A DNA stretch of 40,931 nt from the NCBI GenBank assembly GCA_028283345.1, contig JAPOGE010000007.1, positions 1 to 40,931 on the forward strand, written 5' to 3'. The notes below the pieces were generated by a model. The model made no database searches, was not told where the DNA came from, and saw only the letters and a list, made by a program, of their open reading frames with translations. Source of the stretch: Candidatus Poseidoniales archaeon (GTDB taxonomy: Archaea > Thermoplasmatota > Poseidoniia > Poseidoniales > Poseidoniaceae). This document shows, one piece after another, positions 7,288 to 16,789 of the stretch. Position 1 is the stretch's first letter. Each line of letters opens with the position of its first letter. Both the position numbers and the translations under genes were made by a program.

Positions 7288-7690
7288 ACGAAAAGCCTGC
7301 GATTCGCGGTCGATTAAGCGAGAGGACTGTTCTCAGACGGGTGTGTTGGCGCGGTGAGAGATTCCTCATGTCTTAGGTTGAAATCAGTGGTTTGGAAAAA
7401 TCAGGCATAGTGGTATTTCCAAATGGCCTCTCCTCTGAAACGACGGGTGTTGCATGGCTACCCACTGATTAACCTCGCAGGATTGATAATTGTTGAGATT
7501 CACCTCAAAGAAATGTTGTGCTTTGTGCTGGATGTTTCACGGCGGTTTAGGGATTTGTATTGACAGTAATGTTCCGAATCATCGGTAGCCTTCAACCCCT
7601 TTCGGAAGCGCCGAGCGATTATTTGAATAGAACGAGACGCTTAGGTTCGCCGCCAATGGGCGGCAGGGTAGAGTGCTGCCTACGGTGAGG
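7288..7690. other. convergent 3' intergenic region carrying an intergenic repeat
   Basis: About 400 bases lie between the ends of two convergent genes. The last 130 bases hold copy A of the dispersed repeat family (7559-7581 and 7603-7676). Nothing gene-like is visible in 7288-7558. Confidence 0.6.
7559..7676 (+). repeat. dispersed intergenic repeat, copy A
   Basis: Two modules are present. One is TTGACAGTAATGTTCCGAAT (7559-7578). The other begins GCCGAGCGA at 7609, has AATAGAACGA, then a hairpin GCCGCC-AATG-GGCGGC followed by AGGGTAGAGTG, ending at 7676. Both recur at 16.5-16.7 and 17.4-17.5 kb. The hairpin with a four-base loop is exact. Confidence 0.7.
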
Positions 7691-9463
7691 TTACGAAGTT
7701 TCCCAGGCTAAATGGGTGATGTAAGAACCGTATATCACTACAGAGATCCCCAGGCTCTCCTCATTGAATCTACTCATGTCATCGGCATAGGTGTGGTATT
7801 CCCAAGACCCAGAGCCATAGCACACCAGCACCTTCCCCGGATTATCCAGGTCATAGGCGAAGGGCCCGTGGTCAGAGTTGTAGGGCAGACCATTCTCCTC
7901 CCCTTTTCCTCCCTCCAACAGTCTGAATTTGATTTCGTATTGGCTGGCAACCGCCGACCGCTTCTCCTGATATTGTTTGGCAATCTCCTTGATGGCATCG
8001 ACATCTCCCTTATCATTTCCGAACAGTGTCACCGACTTCCCCCGCTCACTGCTCTTATCGATATCGACATGGTTCATATCCAAGTTCACATACAGCCTGA
8101 GATTCTGCGACAACTCCCCATTGTGCGCCTCGACATAGGCCTTCGAGCCCCACAGCCCTTCCTCCTCACCACCCCAGGTGCAGAACCGCACCGACAGTCG
8201 TGGGTCACCGCGCTTGGCCACCTCGGCCGCGAACTGGTGCGCCATCTCCAGCACCGAAGCAGTCCCCGAGGTATCGTCGACCGCGCCAGGGCCGTTGTAG
8301 ACGGTATCGTGATGGGCGCCGATGATGATCATCTCCTCGCTGTCGCCGTACCAGGTGCCGCACGGGGTGCGGATGGTGCGGGTTCCGGCATTGTCGACCT
8401 CGGTCGAGACCGCCAATCGGCCCTCGCCGTTGAGGACCTGGTCATAAATCGCCTTCCCGGTCTTGTTCGAGACCATCATGAAAGGGATGTCTGTGGGCAT
8501 GCCGCCGCCGGCCGCGCTCTTCACGTCATCGACCCCGATCGACTTGAAGATAGGCACGCAGTCATCGGCAACGATCTTGCCGCAATTGTGCACCCCGTTC
8601 CACAGGATCAGCGCCGCGACATTATTGGCGGCGGCGCGTGAATACAGGTCGGTATTACTCGAAACCCCAACCGCTTCCAGTAACACCAGGGCGATTTTTT
8701 CGGTGGCGTTCGCCCATCCAGAATTTTCAGAGCCGTTGTAGAGATAGACTACCTCGACGTTGTCGGCATAGGAGAGGTCACCGCTTCCCGAGTATCCCTG
8801 TAAGACGAAATCGGTGCGATGCTCGAAGGTCGTCTCCTGTTGGCCGACATCACCGATTCCGCAGGGTGCGATATTGCTCCAGATGGGAATCGTTCCACCG
8901 GGAATGCATATCGACAATTCCGGCTCACTCATTATCTCAAACATCGGCACATCGTAGGACTCATCCTGAACGCTGAATCCCAGCGCCGTGAGATTATCGA
9001 TTACCAAATCGGCCGCCGCCCCTTCCTGGGGACTGCCAGAGAGCCGTCCGGGGTTTCCCATGTCGACCAATGCCTGGGCGAATCCTCTAGCCCTTGTGCC
9101 ATTGAAGTCTATCAGATCATACTCGATATCCTCTTCAAAGAATTGTGAAACCAAAGTGTAGGCACCATAGCCCAGGGTGCTGGTGACGATTAATCCGGCA
9201 ATCACTAGAATCGGAATCGGTAGTCCGACAACGGTTGCCACCCCACGGCGGAAAATTGCGTTCAGTTCCCCCGACTCCTCGGAAATCTCCCCGGCGACCA
9301 CCTCACCACTGGAATCTCCGTCGCCGAGCAGGATGGAGGGGTGCTCCTCGGGAGTGCTGTCGGCCAGTCTGGTGATCAGGTCGGACTTCTTCCCACCCAA
9401 CGGCAGGTTGCGGGCGCGCAACTCATCTCGCAGTTCTTTGACGGTCATGGTTTGCCAGGACAT
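7691..9463 (-). CDS. membrane-anchored M28 aminopeptidase with N-terminal SAP domain
   Basis: 590 residues. Residues 4-37 form a SAP motif (TVKELRDELRARNLPLGGKK), normally a DNA/RNA-binding helix pair. A membrane segment follows at about 79-105, and the rest should lie outside the cell. A protease-associated-like region at about 225-350 precedes the M28 zinc-peptidase domain: GAHHDTVYNGPGAVDD gives the first His and bridging Asp, WGGEEEGLWGSKAY the catalytic and metal Glu, NLDMNHVD the next metal Asp, and SDHGPFAYD the last His. All five metal ligands and the catalytic acids are present, so an active exopeptidase releasing amino acids from external peptides is likely. GGTGGGGAA just before the ATG is a good ribosome site. 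The pairing of SAP with an exported peptidase is unusual. Confidence 0.85.
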   Translation of the reverse strand: MSWQTMTVKELRDELRARNLPLGGKKSDLITRLADSTPEEHPSILLGDGDSSGEVVAGEISEESGELNAIFRRGVATVVGLPIPILVIAGLIVTSTLGYGAYTLVSQFFEEDIEYDLIDFNGTRARGFAQALVDMGNPGRLSGSPQEGAAADLVIDNLTALGFSVQDESYDVPMFEIMSEPELSICIPGGTIPIWSNIAPCGIGDVGQQETTFEHRTDFVLQGYSGSGDLSYADNVEVVYLYNGSENSGWANATEKIALVLLEAVGVSSNTDLYSRAAANNVAALILWNGVHNCGKIVADDCVPIFKSIGVDDVKSAAGGGMPTDIPFMMVSNKTGKAIYDQVLNGEGRLAVSTEVDNAGTRTIRTPCGTWYGDSEEMIIIGAHHDTVYNGPGAVDDTSGTASVLEMAHQFAAEVAKRGDPRLSVRFCTWGGEEEGLWGSKAYVEAHNGELSQNLRLYVNLDMNHVDIDKSSERGKSVTLFGNDKGDVDAIKEIAKQYQEKRSAVASQYEIKFRLLEGGKGEENGLPYNSDHGPFAYDLDNPGKVLVCYGSGSWEYHTYADDMSRFNEESLGISVVIYGSYITHLAWETS

Positions 9464-9581
9464 TTCCCCACCCAGTGTTCCCTGTCATCCGTCATTGATG
9501 AATGGTTGGCTTCTCTGGTCGCGTCGAAAATGACCTATTCAAACTGGGAAATCAGCCAATTGGTTGTAAATCAGTAACTAT

Positions 9582-10208
9582 TCACTTCAATTCATCGCCG
9601 GTCCATCGTCGACCCAGTGAATGCTTGATTCCCAAGTGGTCGAGAATCCGGGCGACGACGAAATCGACCAGGTCATCGATGCTGGTTGGATGGTTGTAGA
9701 ATCCCGGGCTGGCCGGTAGGATGACGGTATCCCATGACGACAATTTCGCCATGTTCTCCAGATGCACGGTCGCATAGGGGGTCTCGCGCGGCACCAGAAT
9801 CAGTTTCCGCCGCTCCTTCATCGCCACTATCGCCGAGCGGGTGGTGAGATTATCGCCGATTCCCGCCGCCAACTTCCCCAGGGTCGTGCCTGAGCATGGA
9901 CAGATGACGACCGCATCGATCTCGGCCGAGCCGCTGGCCGAGCGTGCCGCGATGTCGTCATTATCCTCGAGAATCACCTCGGCCGCACCAGACTCACTGG
10001 GCCCACCGCCCGCAGCTCCGGCCTCGCCCCCGGTCGCGGCGGCGGCAAGTTCCTCGGGGGTTATGTTGCATTCGTGTGCCAAGGTCAGCCGGCCGGCATC
10101 GGTGACCACAAGGCGAACCGTGCGGCCATCCTGCGCCAGTACCTCGACCAGCCTCTGGCCGTAGGCGGCGCCCGAAGCGCCGGTTATCGCCACGACGATT
10201 TCGCCCAT
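9582..10208 (-). CDS. ubiX: UbiX/Pad1-type flavin prenyltransferase
   Basis: 208 residues. The enzyme attaches a dimethylallyl group to FMN to make prenyl-FMN for UbiD-type decarboxylases. Visible: the N-terminal AITGASGAAYGQRL flavin loop, SGSAEIDAVVICPCSGTTL, the central GDNLTTRSAIVAMKERRKL, LVPRETPYATVHLENMAKLS, and the C-terminal ASPGFYNHPTSIDDLVDFV. An insertion of about 20 residues rich in Gly, Ala and Ser (57-77) breaks the usual chain between ITPEEL and the later acidic stretch, making it longer than the usual 185-195. No UbiD homologue is in the window. It follows the aminotransferase by 49 bases on the same strand. Confidence 0.9.
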   Translation of the reverse strand: MGEIVVAITGASGAAYGQRLVEVLAQDGRTVRLVVTDAGRLTLAHECNITPEELAAAATGGEAGAAGGGPSESGAAEVILEDNDDIAARSASGSAEIDAVVICPCSGTTLGKLAAGIGDNLTTRSAIVAMKERRKLILVPRETPYATVHLENMAKLSSWDTVILPASPGFYNHPTSIDDLVDFVVARILDHLGIKHSLGRRWTGDELK

Positions 10209-10257
10209 GCTTTCCCCTTCCCATCAATCCTTATTGAATCGCGCCAACCTTCTTCAC

Positions 10258-11472
10258 TCACCTCAGGTCTGACAGCAAGGCGTCGAGGGCGACCATCGCC
10301 GCGGTGAATTTGTCGGCTGGAATCGACCACGCCACCCGTAACCAGCGGTCGAGAGATTCATCGAACATACATCCGGGCACGGCCAGCAGGTCGTGCTTCT
10401 TGCCGAGGGTCTCGACCACCTCAAAGGCCGACATCTCTCCGGGCAATTCGAAGGCGCCGAACAATCCCGCCGGTGGCGGTGCCCAATCGATTTCGTGTTT
10501 TTCCAACACCGTTTGCAATAGTGGAAGATTCACTTGCCGCAACATGGTGATTCTCTCCAGCGCCCTATCGAGATGCGGCCATGCCGCCGCCACCATGGTG
10601 ATGACCGGACTCGAGAGCAGCGCCGAAGTGGTGCGAAAGGCGCGCTGTGCCGCCTGTGCCACAGCCTTGCTGGCGACCAGCCAGCCAAAGCGGAGATTCC
10701 CCATCGCGTGGCACTTGGTCAGCGATGAGACCGAGATGCAGTGCTCACCCTCGGCGAAGAACGGTTTGTACAATCCCTCTGGTCTCAGCGCATGGTCATA
10801 GACCTCATCGGCGATGAGCATCACCCCGTGTTCTGCGGTAGCCGCAACCAACCAGGCGTGGTCCTCATCGGTGAGCGACCAGCCGCATGGATTCAACACC
10901 GGGGTGATGATGAGGGCGCCGACCGTCGGTAGAATATCCGACAGGGGATCTCGGTCGAGGTGCCACGGCGACGCGCTCGGGCGTTCTTCATCTGGATGAC
11001 GATGAAACGGCACTGTCTCCAGCCCGAGCAATCGGGCACTCTGGGTGACCGGTGAATAGGACGGCATCTCCACCGCCACTCTGGTCATCCGCCCATCTGA
11101 TCCATTGTCCCCATCTCGCTCATCCGAACCACCGCGGGAACCTTTGCCGCGGCTCTCCAGTGCCGCCATCAGCGCCAGTTGCACCGCTTGGGTAGCCCCG
11201 GCACAACAGACCACTCGGTCAGGGGAGACTCCCTCAAGTTCGGCGACCAACTCACTCGGGTCACCCTTGCCCAGCGACCACCACTTATCCAGTTGGCCTA
11301 CCTGACCCTCCAGAAGTTTCTCCCAATCCCAATCCATCATCAGTCCCGATTGCGACAGGTCATGAGAATAGCCCTGGCCCAGTTTGGGGATATACCAATC
11401 CAAGTGAGCCACCGGTGGAATATCACCGCCGGCAACCGGCGCGCCGACCTGTGGCCACCACTCGCCGTCCAT
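10258..11472 (-). CDS. PLP-dependent aminotransferase, class I/II fold
   Basis: 404 residues of the aspartate-aminotransferase fold. Key features are AGATQAVQLALMAAL (phosphate-side loop), PVLNPCGWSL with the PLP-contacting Asn, ADEVYDHALR with the Asp that pairs with the pyridine nitrogen, SSLTKCHAMGNLRFGW with the Schiff-base Lys, and a late RVAWSIP Arg for the substrate carboxylate. An insertion of about 22 residues rich in Gly, Asp, Ser and Arg (108-129) interrupts the fold after the first helix. The start lies 27 bases after the lipB stop, so the two are probably cotranscribed. The substrate cannot be told from sequence. Confidence 0.82.
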   Translation of the reverse strand: MDGEWWPQVGAPVAGGDIPPVAHLDWYIPKLGQGYSHDLSQSGLMMDWDWEKLLEGQVGQLDKWWSLGKGDPSELVAELEGVSPDRVVCCAGATQAVQLALMAALESRGKGSRGGSDERDGDNGSDGRMTRVAVEMPSYSPVTQSARLLGLETVPFHRHPDEERPSASPWHLDRDPLSDILPTVGALIITPVLNPCGWSLTDEDHAWLVAATAEHGVMLIADEVYDHALRPEGLYKPFFAEGEHCISVSSLTKCHAMGNLRFGWLVASKAVAQAAQRAFRTTSALLSSPVITMVAAAWPHLDRALERITMLRQVNLPLLQTVLEKHEIDWAPPPAGLFGAFELPGEMSAFEVVETLGKKHDLLAVPGCMFDESLDRWLRVAWSIPADKFTAAMVALDALLSDLR

Positions 11473-11499
11473 GACCGGCGATGTTGGCCTTCGGATTAA

Positions 11500-12162
11500 T
11501 CAGTAGGGAAAAACCCCGGTCTCCTCGACATCGTTGATTTCGTCTATTTCGCGCCCGATGCTCGACACGGTTGCAATCAGCGCATCGTGAATCTCCTGTT
11601 TGGCGACCCGATGCCCGAGTTTGTCCAGCGAGGTCGTGACCTGACTCTCCAGACCACATCCGGAAATCTCCTCCAGCCGGCCTGTGGGGGTGGCGTAATT
11701 GATGGTGAAACCATGCCTTGAAGTCCAATGGAAGAACGATAACCCGATGCTGGCAATCTTATTGTCGCCGACCCAGACCCCCCGCATCCGCGTATCGCGC
11801 CGACCGGTGATCCCCAGATTTTCCAGAGCCGAGATTATCCAACCCTCGATCAGGCTGATGATTTTGCCGACGTGCGCCTCCCCCTCCCGCTGCCATTCGA
11901 TTATCGGGTAGCAGATGACCTGGCCCGGGCCGTGCCAGGTAAGTCCTCCGCCGCGGTCGACTGGCCGGCTGGTGTATCCATCGGGGATGACAATCCCTTC
12001 CTTGCGCGCCCGCGGCCCGATGGTCACCACCTCGGGGTGCTCGACCAGAATCATCGTGTCGGGAATCTCCCCGGCGATGCGCAACTTCTGCAGTCGGCGC
12101 ATCTCCGCAACGACCACCCCATGCTCGACGATCCCCAGCTTGAGAACCCGCACCGCGCTCAC
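11500..12162 (-). CDS. lipB: octanoyltransferase LipB
   Basis: 220 residues. LipB transfers octanoate from acyl carrier protein to lipoyl domains, the first step of lipoate assembly. Visible: VVTIGPRARKEG, the core RGGGLTWHGPGQVICYPI, DNKIASIGLSFFHWTSRHGF, and EISGCGLESQ. The catalytic pair falls at Lys135 and Cys169. LipA is encoded about 10.5 kb to the right next to the 2-oxoacid dehydrogenase genes, whose E2 is the likely acceptor. The gene is 64 bases downstream of dut on the same strand. Confidence 0.93.
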   Translation of the reverse strand: MSAVRVLKLGIVEHGVVVAEMRRLQKLRIAGEIPDTMILVEHPEVVTIGPRARKEGIVIPDGYTSRPVDRGGGLTWHGPGQVICYPIIEWQREGEAHVGKIISLIEGWIISALENLGITGRRDTRMRGVWVGDNKIASIGLSFFHWTSRHGFTINYATPTGRLEEISGCGLESQVTTSLDKLGHRVAKQEIHDALIATVSSIGREIDEINDVEETGVFPY

Positions 12163-12226
12163 CTCATTCCGACCTACCCAACCGGTCGTCTGTCACAGCG
12201 AGGATGGCCGATGGTTTAACGCTGGC

Positions 12227-12697
12227 TCAGAATTCTCCGGTCGAGCCGAATCCACCTTCACCACGCTCGGTCTTACCGAGTTCCTCGACGCTGGCGACCT
12301 CTTCCCAAACTACCTCCGGAACTCTAGCGAAGATAACCTGCGCCACCCGTTGCCCGGCGCTGACCTGAAATGAATCTCCTTCGCCGATCCAGGTGGACAA
12401 GACCAGAAGTTCTCCCCGGTAGTCTGAATCTATGGTGCCGACACCGTTGGGCAACATCATTCCCTTCACCGCCAGACTCGAGCGACAACGTACCTGACCT
12501 TCCCAGCCCGGCGGGATGGCGATGGCGATTCCGGTGCGTATCTTGGTGGTCGCCCCTTTGGGTATCATGGTGTCCTCAAGCGCGTACAGGTCCCATCCGG
12601 CCGCCGCTGATGAGCCGCGGGTCGGGGCGGTGGCGGCGGTCGCAAGTCTGGTGAATCCAAGTGAAATTTTTTCTCGCCCCGTGCCCGCTCCGCCCAT
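12227..12697 (-). CDS. dut: dUTP diphosphatase (trimeric dUTPase)
   Basis: 156 residues carrying the five dUTPase motifs in order: AAGWDLYA; TKIRTGIAIAIPPGW then RCRSSLAVKG; NGVGTIDSDYRGELLV with the catalytic Asp and sugar-stacking Tyr; GQRVAQVIFARV; and a C-terminal RGEGGFGSTG arm. It hydrolyses dUTP to dUMP and pyrophosphate, keeping uracil out of DNA and feeding dTTP synthesis. It is divergent from the ribonucleotide reductase genes 276 bases away, a sensible nucleotide-metabolism pairing. A Thr/Ala-rich stretch at residues 20-32 lengthens the N-terminus. Confidence 0.95.
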   Translation of the reverse strand: MGGAGTGREKISLGFTRLATAATAPTRGSSAAAGWDLYALEDTMIPKGATTKIRTGIAIAIPPGWEGQVRCRSSLAVKGMMLPNGVGTIDSDYRGELLVLSTWIGEGDSFQVSAGQRVAQVIFARVPEVVWEEVASVEELGKTERGEGGFGSTGEF

Positions 12698-12973
12698 GAA
12701 CTACGGTGAAAGAAACCAGCCCTTAGCACTCTCGCCCCGGCCACTTTGCAAACGTGCGCGGAAAACGTCCTTCCATCGGAACTCAGCGGATACATGATAA
12801 GCCGCGTTGAGGGAGTGCAGGTCCGTGTCTGCGAGAGTAGTGCTTATGACCCCCTCACAAGGGTAAAAAAAACACCAGCCTTGACAAAGAAAAGCTGAGA
12901 TAAGACCAATAACTGTGGCAAAAGGTAGAAAGATTCCGGACAAAAAAAAACGCGATAACGGGTGGGATGAATA
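12698..12973. promoter_or_regulatory. divergent promoter region dut / nrdBA
   Basis: 276 bases between two divergent starts, with A-runs at 12865-12872 and 12943-12951. It must contain promoters for both directions. GGGTGGGATGA at 12960-12970 is a plausible ribosome site just ahead of the nrdB ATG. No repeat family copy, NrdR-like box or confident TATA element could be identified by eye. Confidence 0.4.
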
Positions 12974-14011
12974 ATGCAGACAGGGGCGACTAGAGATGGC
13001 GTGGACATCGACCTGTCCTCGGAGTTCATCGAACCGATGCTACGTAAGAATCTCGACCGTTTCGTCCTGTTCCCAATCGAGCATTCCGACATCTGGGAGA
13101 TGTACAAACAAGAGCAGGCATGTTTCTGGACCGCCGAGGAAATCGACTTGGCTGAAGACCTGGCCGATTGGGAAAACAAACTCAATGACGACGAGCGTCA
13201 TTTCTTAAAACACATCCTCGCTTTCTTCGCCGCCAGCGACGGCATCATCAATGAGAATCTGGTGATGAATTTCTCCAATGAGGTACAATGGCCCGAGGCT
13301 CGGGCCTTCTACGGTTTCCAGATAATGATGGAGAATGTTCACGCCGAAACTTACTCATTATTAATCGACACCTACATCAAGGACGCCAAGGAAAAGACCC
13401 ACCTGTTCAATGCTCTGGAGACCGTCCCTTCGGTTGCCACCAAGGGTAATTGGGCACTGCGCTGGCTGTCGCGTAAGCGCGGTAATTTCGCCGAACGTCT
13501 GGTCGCCTTCGCCGCCATCGAAGGAATCTTCTTCTCGGGCTCATTCTGCGCTCTGTTCTGGCTCAAGAAGAGGGGGATCATGCCCGGCATGACCTTCTCC
13601 AATGAACTGATATCAAGAGACGAGGGATTGCATTGTGATTTTGCCTGCCTGTTGCACAATAAACTGGTGCGCGGCGCCGGCGAGAACAAGATCAGACAGA
13701 TCATCTCCGAAGCGGTCACCATCGAAAAGGAATTCATCATCGAGGCGCTTCCGGTTTCTCTCATCGGGATGAATTGTGACCTGATGTCGACCTATATCGA
13801 ATTCGTCGCCGACCGACTTTTGGTCGCCTTCGACTGCGCCAAGATGTACAATGTCGAAAACCCGTTCCCATGGATGGAGATGATTTCGATGCAGGGCAAG
13901 ACCAATTTCTTCGAAAAGCGGGTCGGCGAATATCAGAAGGCTGGCGTGATGAAGTCTGGCTCCAGCCTCGGTTCGGTACAGACAACCTTCTCTCTGGAGG
14001 AAGACTTCTAA
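12974..14011 (+). CDS. nrdB: class I ribonucleotide reductase small subunit
   Basis: 345 residues. It makes the radical used by NrdA to reduce ribonucleotides. The di-metal ligands are in place: [11 protein letters not shown] (Asp region), [29 protein letters not shown] (Glu, His), [14 protein letters not shown] (Glu) and [16 protein letters not shown] (Glu, His). The radical Tyr is Tyr113 in ARAFYGFQ. The C-terminal half ([36 protein letters not shown]) is close to eukaryotic R2 proteins as I recall them, and the tail SLEEDF resembles their R1-binding tail. It is followed after 65 bases by nrdA. Confidence 0.96.
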   Translation: MQTGATRDGVDIDLSSEFIEPMLRKNLDRFVLFPIEHSDIWEMYKQEQACFWTAEEIDLAEDLADWENKLNDDERHFLKHILAFFAASDGIINENLVMNFSNEVQWPEARAFYGFQIMMENVHAETYSLLIDTYIKDAKEKTHLFNALETVPSVATKGNWALRWLSRKRGNFAERLVAFAAIEGIFFSGSFCALFWLKKRGIMPGMTFSNELISRDEGLHCDFACLLHNKLVRGAGENKIRQIISEAVTIEKEFIIEALPVSLIGMNCDLMSTYIEFVADRLLVAFDCAKMYNVENPFPWMEMISMQGKTNFFEKRVGEYQKAGVMKSGSSLGSVQTTFSLEEDF

Positions 14012-14076
14012 ACCGTGCGCGCACGGGAAGAAATTGCGCTGTCTTAATTAGTGACTTATGAAGGGGGGAAAATCGG

Positions 14077-16527
14077 ATGGGTCTGAAGGTCGTTAATCGC
14101 CGCGGCGAGAAGGAGGATGTTCGCTTCGACGCCATCCTTGAGAAGATCACCACTCTCTCACAGGGTCTCGATACGGATTGGGTCGATCCCGGCCACGTCG
14201 CTAAATTGGTCATCGAGGGATTGTACGACGGTGTCACCACCCGCGAGTTAGACCGTTTGGCGGCAGAGACCGCCGCCAGTCTGGTAAGTCATCACTCCGA
14301 TTACAGTTACCTCGCGGCACGTATCTCGGTCGACGACCTGCACCGCTCGACCTCCGCCAGTTTTGCCGCTACCATCGAAGCATTGTACAATTATGTCGAC
14401 CCTGAGTCGGGCAAGCATGCCCCCCTGATCTCCGATGAGGTCTTGGCGGTGGTGCGCAAGAACTCCGAGGAACTGGATGATTACATTGATTATTCGCGCG
14501 ATAATTACTACGATTATTTCGGCTTCAAGACGCTTGAGCGCTCCTACCTGCTGAAATTGGATGGCGAGATCGCCGAGCGGCCGCAGCACATGTTGATGCG
14601 AGTCGCTTTGGGCATCCATCTCGATGATCTGGATAAGGCCAAGGAGACCTACGATCTGATGTCGCAGGGTTGGTTCACTCACGCCACCCCCACTCTTTTC
14701 AACTCGGGAACACCGAAACCCCAGATGTCATCCTGCTTCCTGCTGGCGATGAAAGACGATTCCCTGGAAGGAATCTACGATACCCTCAAGCAGTGTGCGC
14801 TGATTTCCAAGTCGGCCGGTGGAATCGGCATCTCGATTCATCAGATTCGTGCCAAGGGTTCCTACATCAGGGGAACAAATGGTAACTCTAACGGGTTGGT
14901 GCCGATGTTGCGGGTCTTCAACGACACCGCCCGCTACGTCGACCAGGGCGGCGGCAAGCGCAAGGGCTCGATCGCCGTCTACCTTGAACCGTGGCACCCC
15001 GACATCTTTGATTTCCTCGACCTGCGCAAGAACCACGGTAAGGAGGAGATGCGCGCCCGTGACCTGTTCTACGCGCTGTGGACGCCCGACCTGTTCATGG
15101 AACGGGTCGAGGCCAATGCCGAGTGGACTCTGATGTGCCCGAACGAATGCCCGGGACTGCACGAGATCTATGGCGATGAATTCCGTGACCTGTACCTGAA
15201 GTACGAGCAGGAAGGGCGCGGCCGCAAGACCGTCAAGGCGCGTGAGGTCTGGGAAGCCATCATCGCCTCACAGATCGAGACCGGTACCCCTTACATGTTG
15301 TACAAGGATGCCTGCAATGAGAAATCCAACCAGAAGAATCTCGGGACGATTCGCAGTTCCAACCTATGTACCGAGATTCTTGAATATACCAGCGATGACG
15401 AGGTCGCGGTGTGTAACCTGGCGAGCATCGCCCTGCCGAAGTTCGTCGATATCGAAGCCGGTGAGTTCGACCACCAGACACTGTTCGATGTGACCTATCA
15501 CGTCACCGGAAATCTCAATCGCGTCATCGACCGCAATTACTACCCGGTGCCCGAAGCCAAGAACTCGAACATGCGCCATCGCCCGATCGGGCTGGGAGTG
15601 CAGGGCTTGGCCGATACCTTTGCGATGCTGAAACTGCCGTTTGAATCCGAGGCGGCGCGCAAACTGAACCGAGAGATATTCGAGACCATCTACTTCGCCG
15701 CCTGCACCGCCTCCAAAGACGAGGCCATCACCGATGGGGCATATTCCTCATTCCCCGGTAGTCCTGCCAGCCAGGGTATCCTGCAATTCGACATGTGGGG
15801 AGTCACAGAGCACTCCGGGCGTTGGGATTGGGATTCCCTGAAGGCCGAGATTGTCGATACGGGTCTGCGCAATTCCCTGCTCTTGGCGCCGATGCCGACC
15901 GCTTCGACCAGCCAGATTCTCGGCAATAACGAGTGCTTTGAGGCTTTCACCTCCAATCTTTATGTCCGGCGAACCCTGTCGGGTGAATTTGTCGTCATCA
16001 ACAAGCATCTGGTGCGCGACCTGATCGGGCGCGGCCTGTGGAATCTCGACCTGAAGGATAAGATTCTGCTCAACAAGGGTAGTATTCAGACCATCGATGA
16101 AATCCCCGATGACATCAAAGAGTTGTACAAGACCACCTGGGAGATAAAACAGCGCAACATCATCGACATGGCGGCCGACCGTGGCGCCTACATCGACCAG
16201 AGCCAGAGCCTGAATATTCACATGACCGACGCTAATGCCGCCAAGGTCACGACCATGCACTTCTATGGCTGGCGTCAGGGGCTGAAGACCGGGATGTACT
16301 ATCTGCGTACCAAGTCAGCCGCCGATGCGATTCAATTCACCGTCGACGCATCGGTGAAGGATTCCGATACTGCAGCGAACGGAGAATCCGTGGCCAATGG
16401 CGGTTCCGAATCGATGAATAAACTGGCTGAGCGGGCTGAGGACCAGGCCATGGCTGATATCAGCTGTAGTCTCGACAGTCTCGACAGTCTCGACAGTCCC
16501 GATGACTGCATGAGTTGCGGGTCATGA
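14077..16527 (+). CDS. nrdA: class I ribonucleotide reductase large subunit
   Basis: 816 residues. Residues 1-90 are an ATP-cone ([18 protein letters not shown]) for overall activity control. Catalytic residues are all visible: Cys220 in [16 protein letters not shown], Asn429-Cys431-Glu433 in [12 protein letters not shown], Cys446 in VAVCNLAS, the radical-path pair Tyr741-Tyr742 in GMYYLRTK, and the C-terminal redox pair Cys811/Cys814 (DCMSCGS). [20 protein letters not shown] and [10 protein letters not shown] place it with the eukaryote-like NrdA group. A strong AAGGGGGGAA ribosome site precedes the ATG. A perfect triple 9-bp repeat encodes part of the flexible linker before the tail cysteines. 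Confidence 0.97.
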   Translation: MGLKVVNRRGEKEDVRFDAILEKITTLSQGLDTDWVDPGHVAKLVIEGLYDGVTTRELDRLAAETAASLVSHHSDYSYLAARISVDDLHRSTSASFAATIEALYNYVDPESGKHAPLISDEVLAVVRKNSEELDDYIDYSRDNYYDYFGFKTLERSYLLKLDGEIAERPQHMLMRVALGIHLDDLDKAKETYDLMSQGWFTHATPTLFNSGTPKPQMSSCFLLAMKDDSLEGIYDTLKQCALISKSAGGIGISIHQIRAKGSYIRGTNGNSNGLVPMLRVFNDTARYVDQGGGKRKGSIAVYLEPWHPDIFDFLDLRKNHGKEEMRARDLFYALWTPDLFMERVEANAEWTLMCPNECPGLHEIYGDEFRDLYLKYEQEGRGRKTVKAREVWEAIIASQIETGTPYMLYKDACNEKSNQKNLGTIRSSNLCTEILEYTSDDEVAVCNLASIALPKFVDIEAGEFDHQTLFDVTYHVTGNLNRVIDRNYYPVPEAKNSNMRHRPIGLGVQGLADTFAMLKLPFESEAARKLNREIFETIYFAACTASKDEAITDGAYSSFPGSPASQGILQFDMWGVTEHSGRWDWDSLKAEIVDTGLRNSLLLAPMPTASTSQILGNNECFEAFTSNLYVRRTLSGEFVVINKHLVRDLIGRGLWNLDLKDKILLNKGSIQTIDEIPDDIKELYKTTWEIKQRNIIDMAADRGAYIDQSQSLNIHMTDANAAKVTTMHFYGWRQGLKTGMYYLRTKSAADAIQFTVDASVKDSDTAANGESVANGGSESMNKLAERAEDQAMADISCSLDSLDSLDSPDDCMSCGS
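16471..16497 (+). repeat. three tandem 9-bp units inside the nrdA C-terminal linker
   Basis: The unit CTCGACAGT occurs three times without change, encoding Leu-Asp-Ser three times just ahead of the tail cysteines of NrdA. It keeps frame, so copy-number change would only lengthen or shorten the swinging arm. Confidence 0.9.
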
Positions 16528-16545
16528 AGGAAGACCCGAAAATTG

Positions 16546-16649
16546 CCGAGCGACTCTGCAAATAGAACGATGTGAATGGATTCGCCGCCAAAGGGCGGCA
16601 AAGTAGAGTGAATCGCTCGACGCTTCCTTGACAGTGATGTTCCGAATCC
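16546..16649 (+). repeat. dispersed intergenic repeat, copy B
   Basis: The most complete copy: GCCGAGCGA, AATAGAACGA, a hairpin GCCGCC-AAAG-GGCGGC followed by AAAGTAGAGTG, then CGCTTCCTTGACAGTGATG and TTCCGAATCC. It lies 19 bases after the nrdA stop. Compared with copy A the loop differs by one base while the stem is identical. Confidence 0.75.
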
Positions 16650-16699
16650 AATGCGGACTACAACCGATTAACCGAATCACCGAATAATTCCTGAATAGT

Positions 16700-16771
16700 G
16701 AGCGATGCGAATAGAGTCGCCCCCGACAAGGGTAGGTCGAGTGATACGCTCGGCGCTTCCTTCCCGAATCC
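16700..16771 (+). repeat. dispersed intergenic repeat, copy C
   Basis: GAGCGATGCGAATAGAGTCG, a diverged stem region with CCCC and GGG arms, then GTCGAGTGATACGCTCGGCG and CTTCCTTCCCGAATCC. The flanking modules match copy B, but the hairpin core is altered and ACAGTGATGTT is missing. It sits directly downstream of copy B, ahead of the SLOG gene. Confidence 0.6.
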
Positions 16772-16789
16772 GACTGCATTTGCCGCCCG

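Noticed and set aside
7712-8641. A 309-codon forward frame opposite the M28 peptidase gene
   Set aside because: It lies wholly antisense to a gene with all M28 motifs, and its own product is rich in Arg, His and Ile runs with no recognisable domain. It is a shadow caused by GC-rich codon use.
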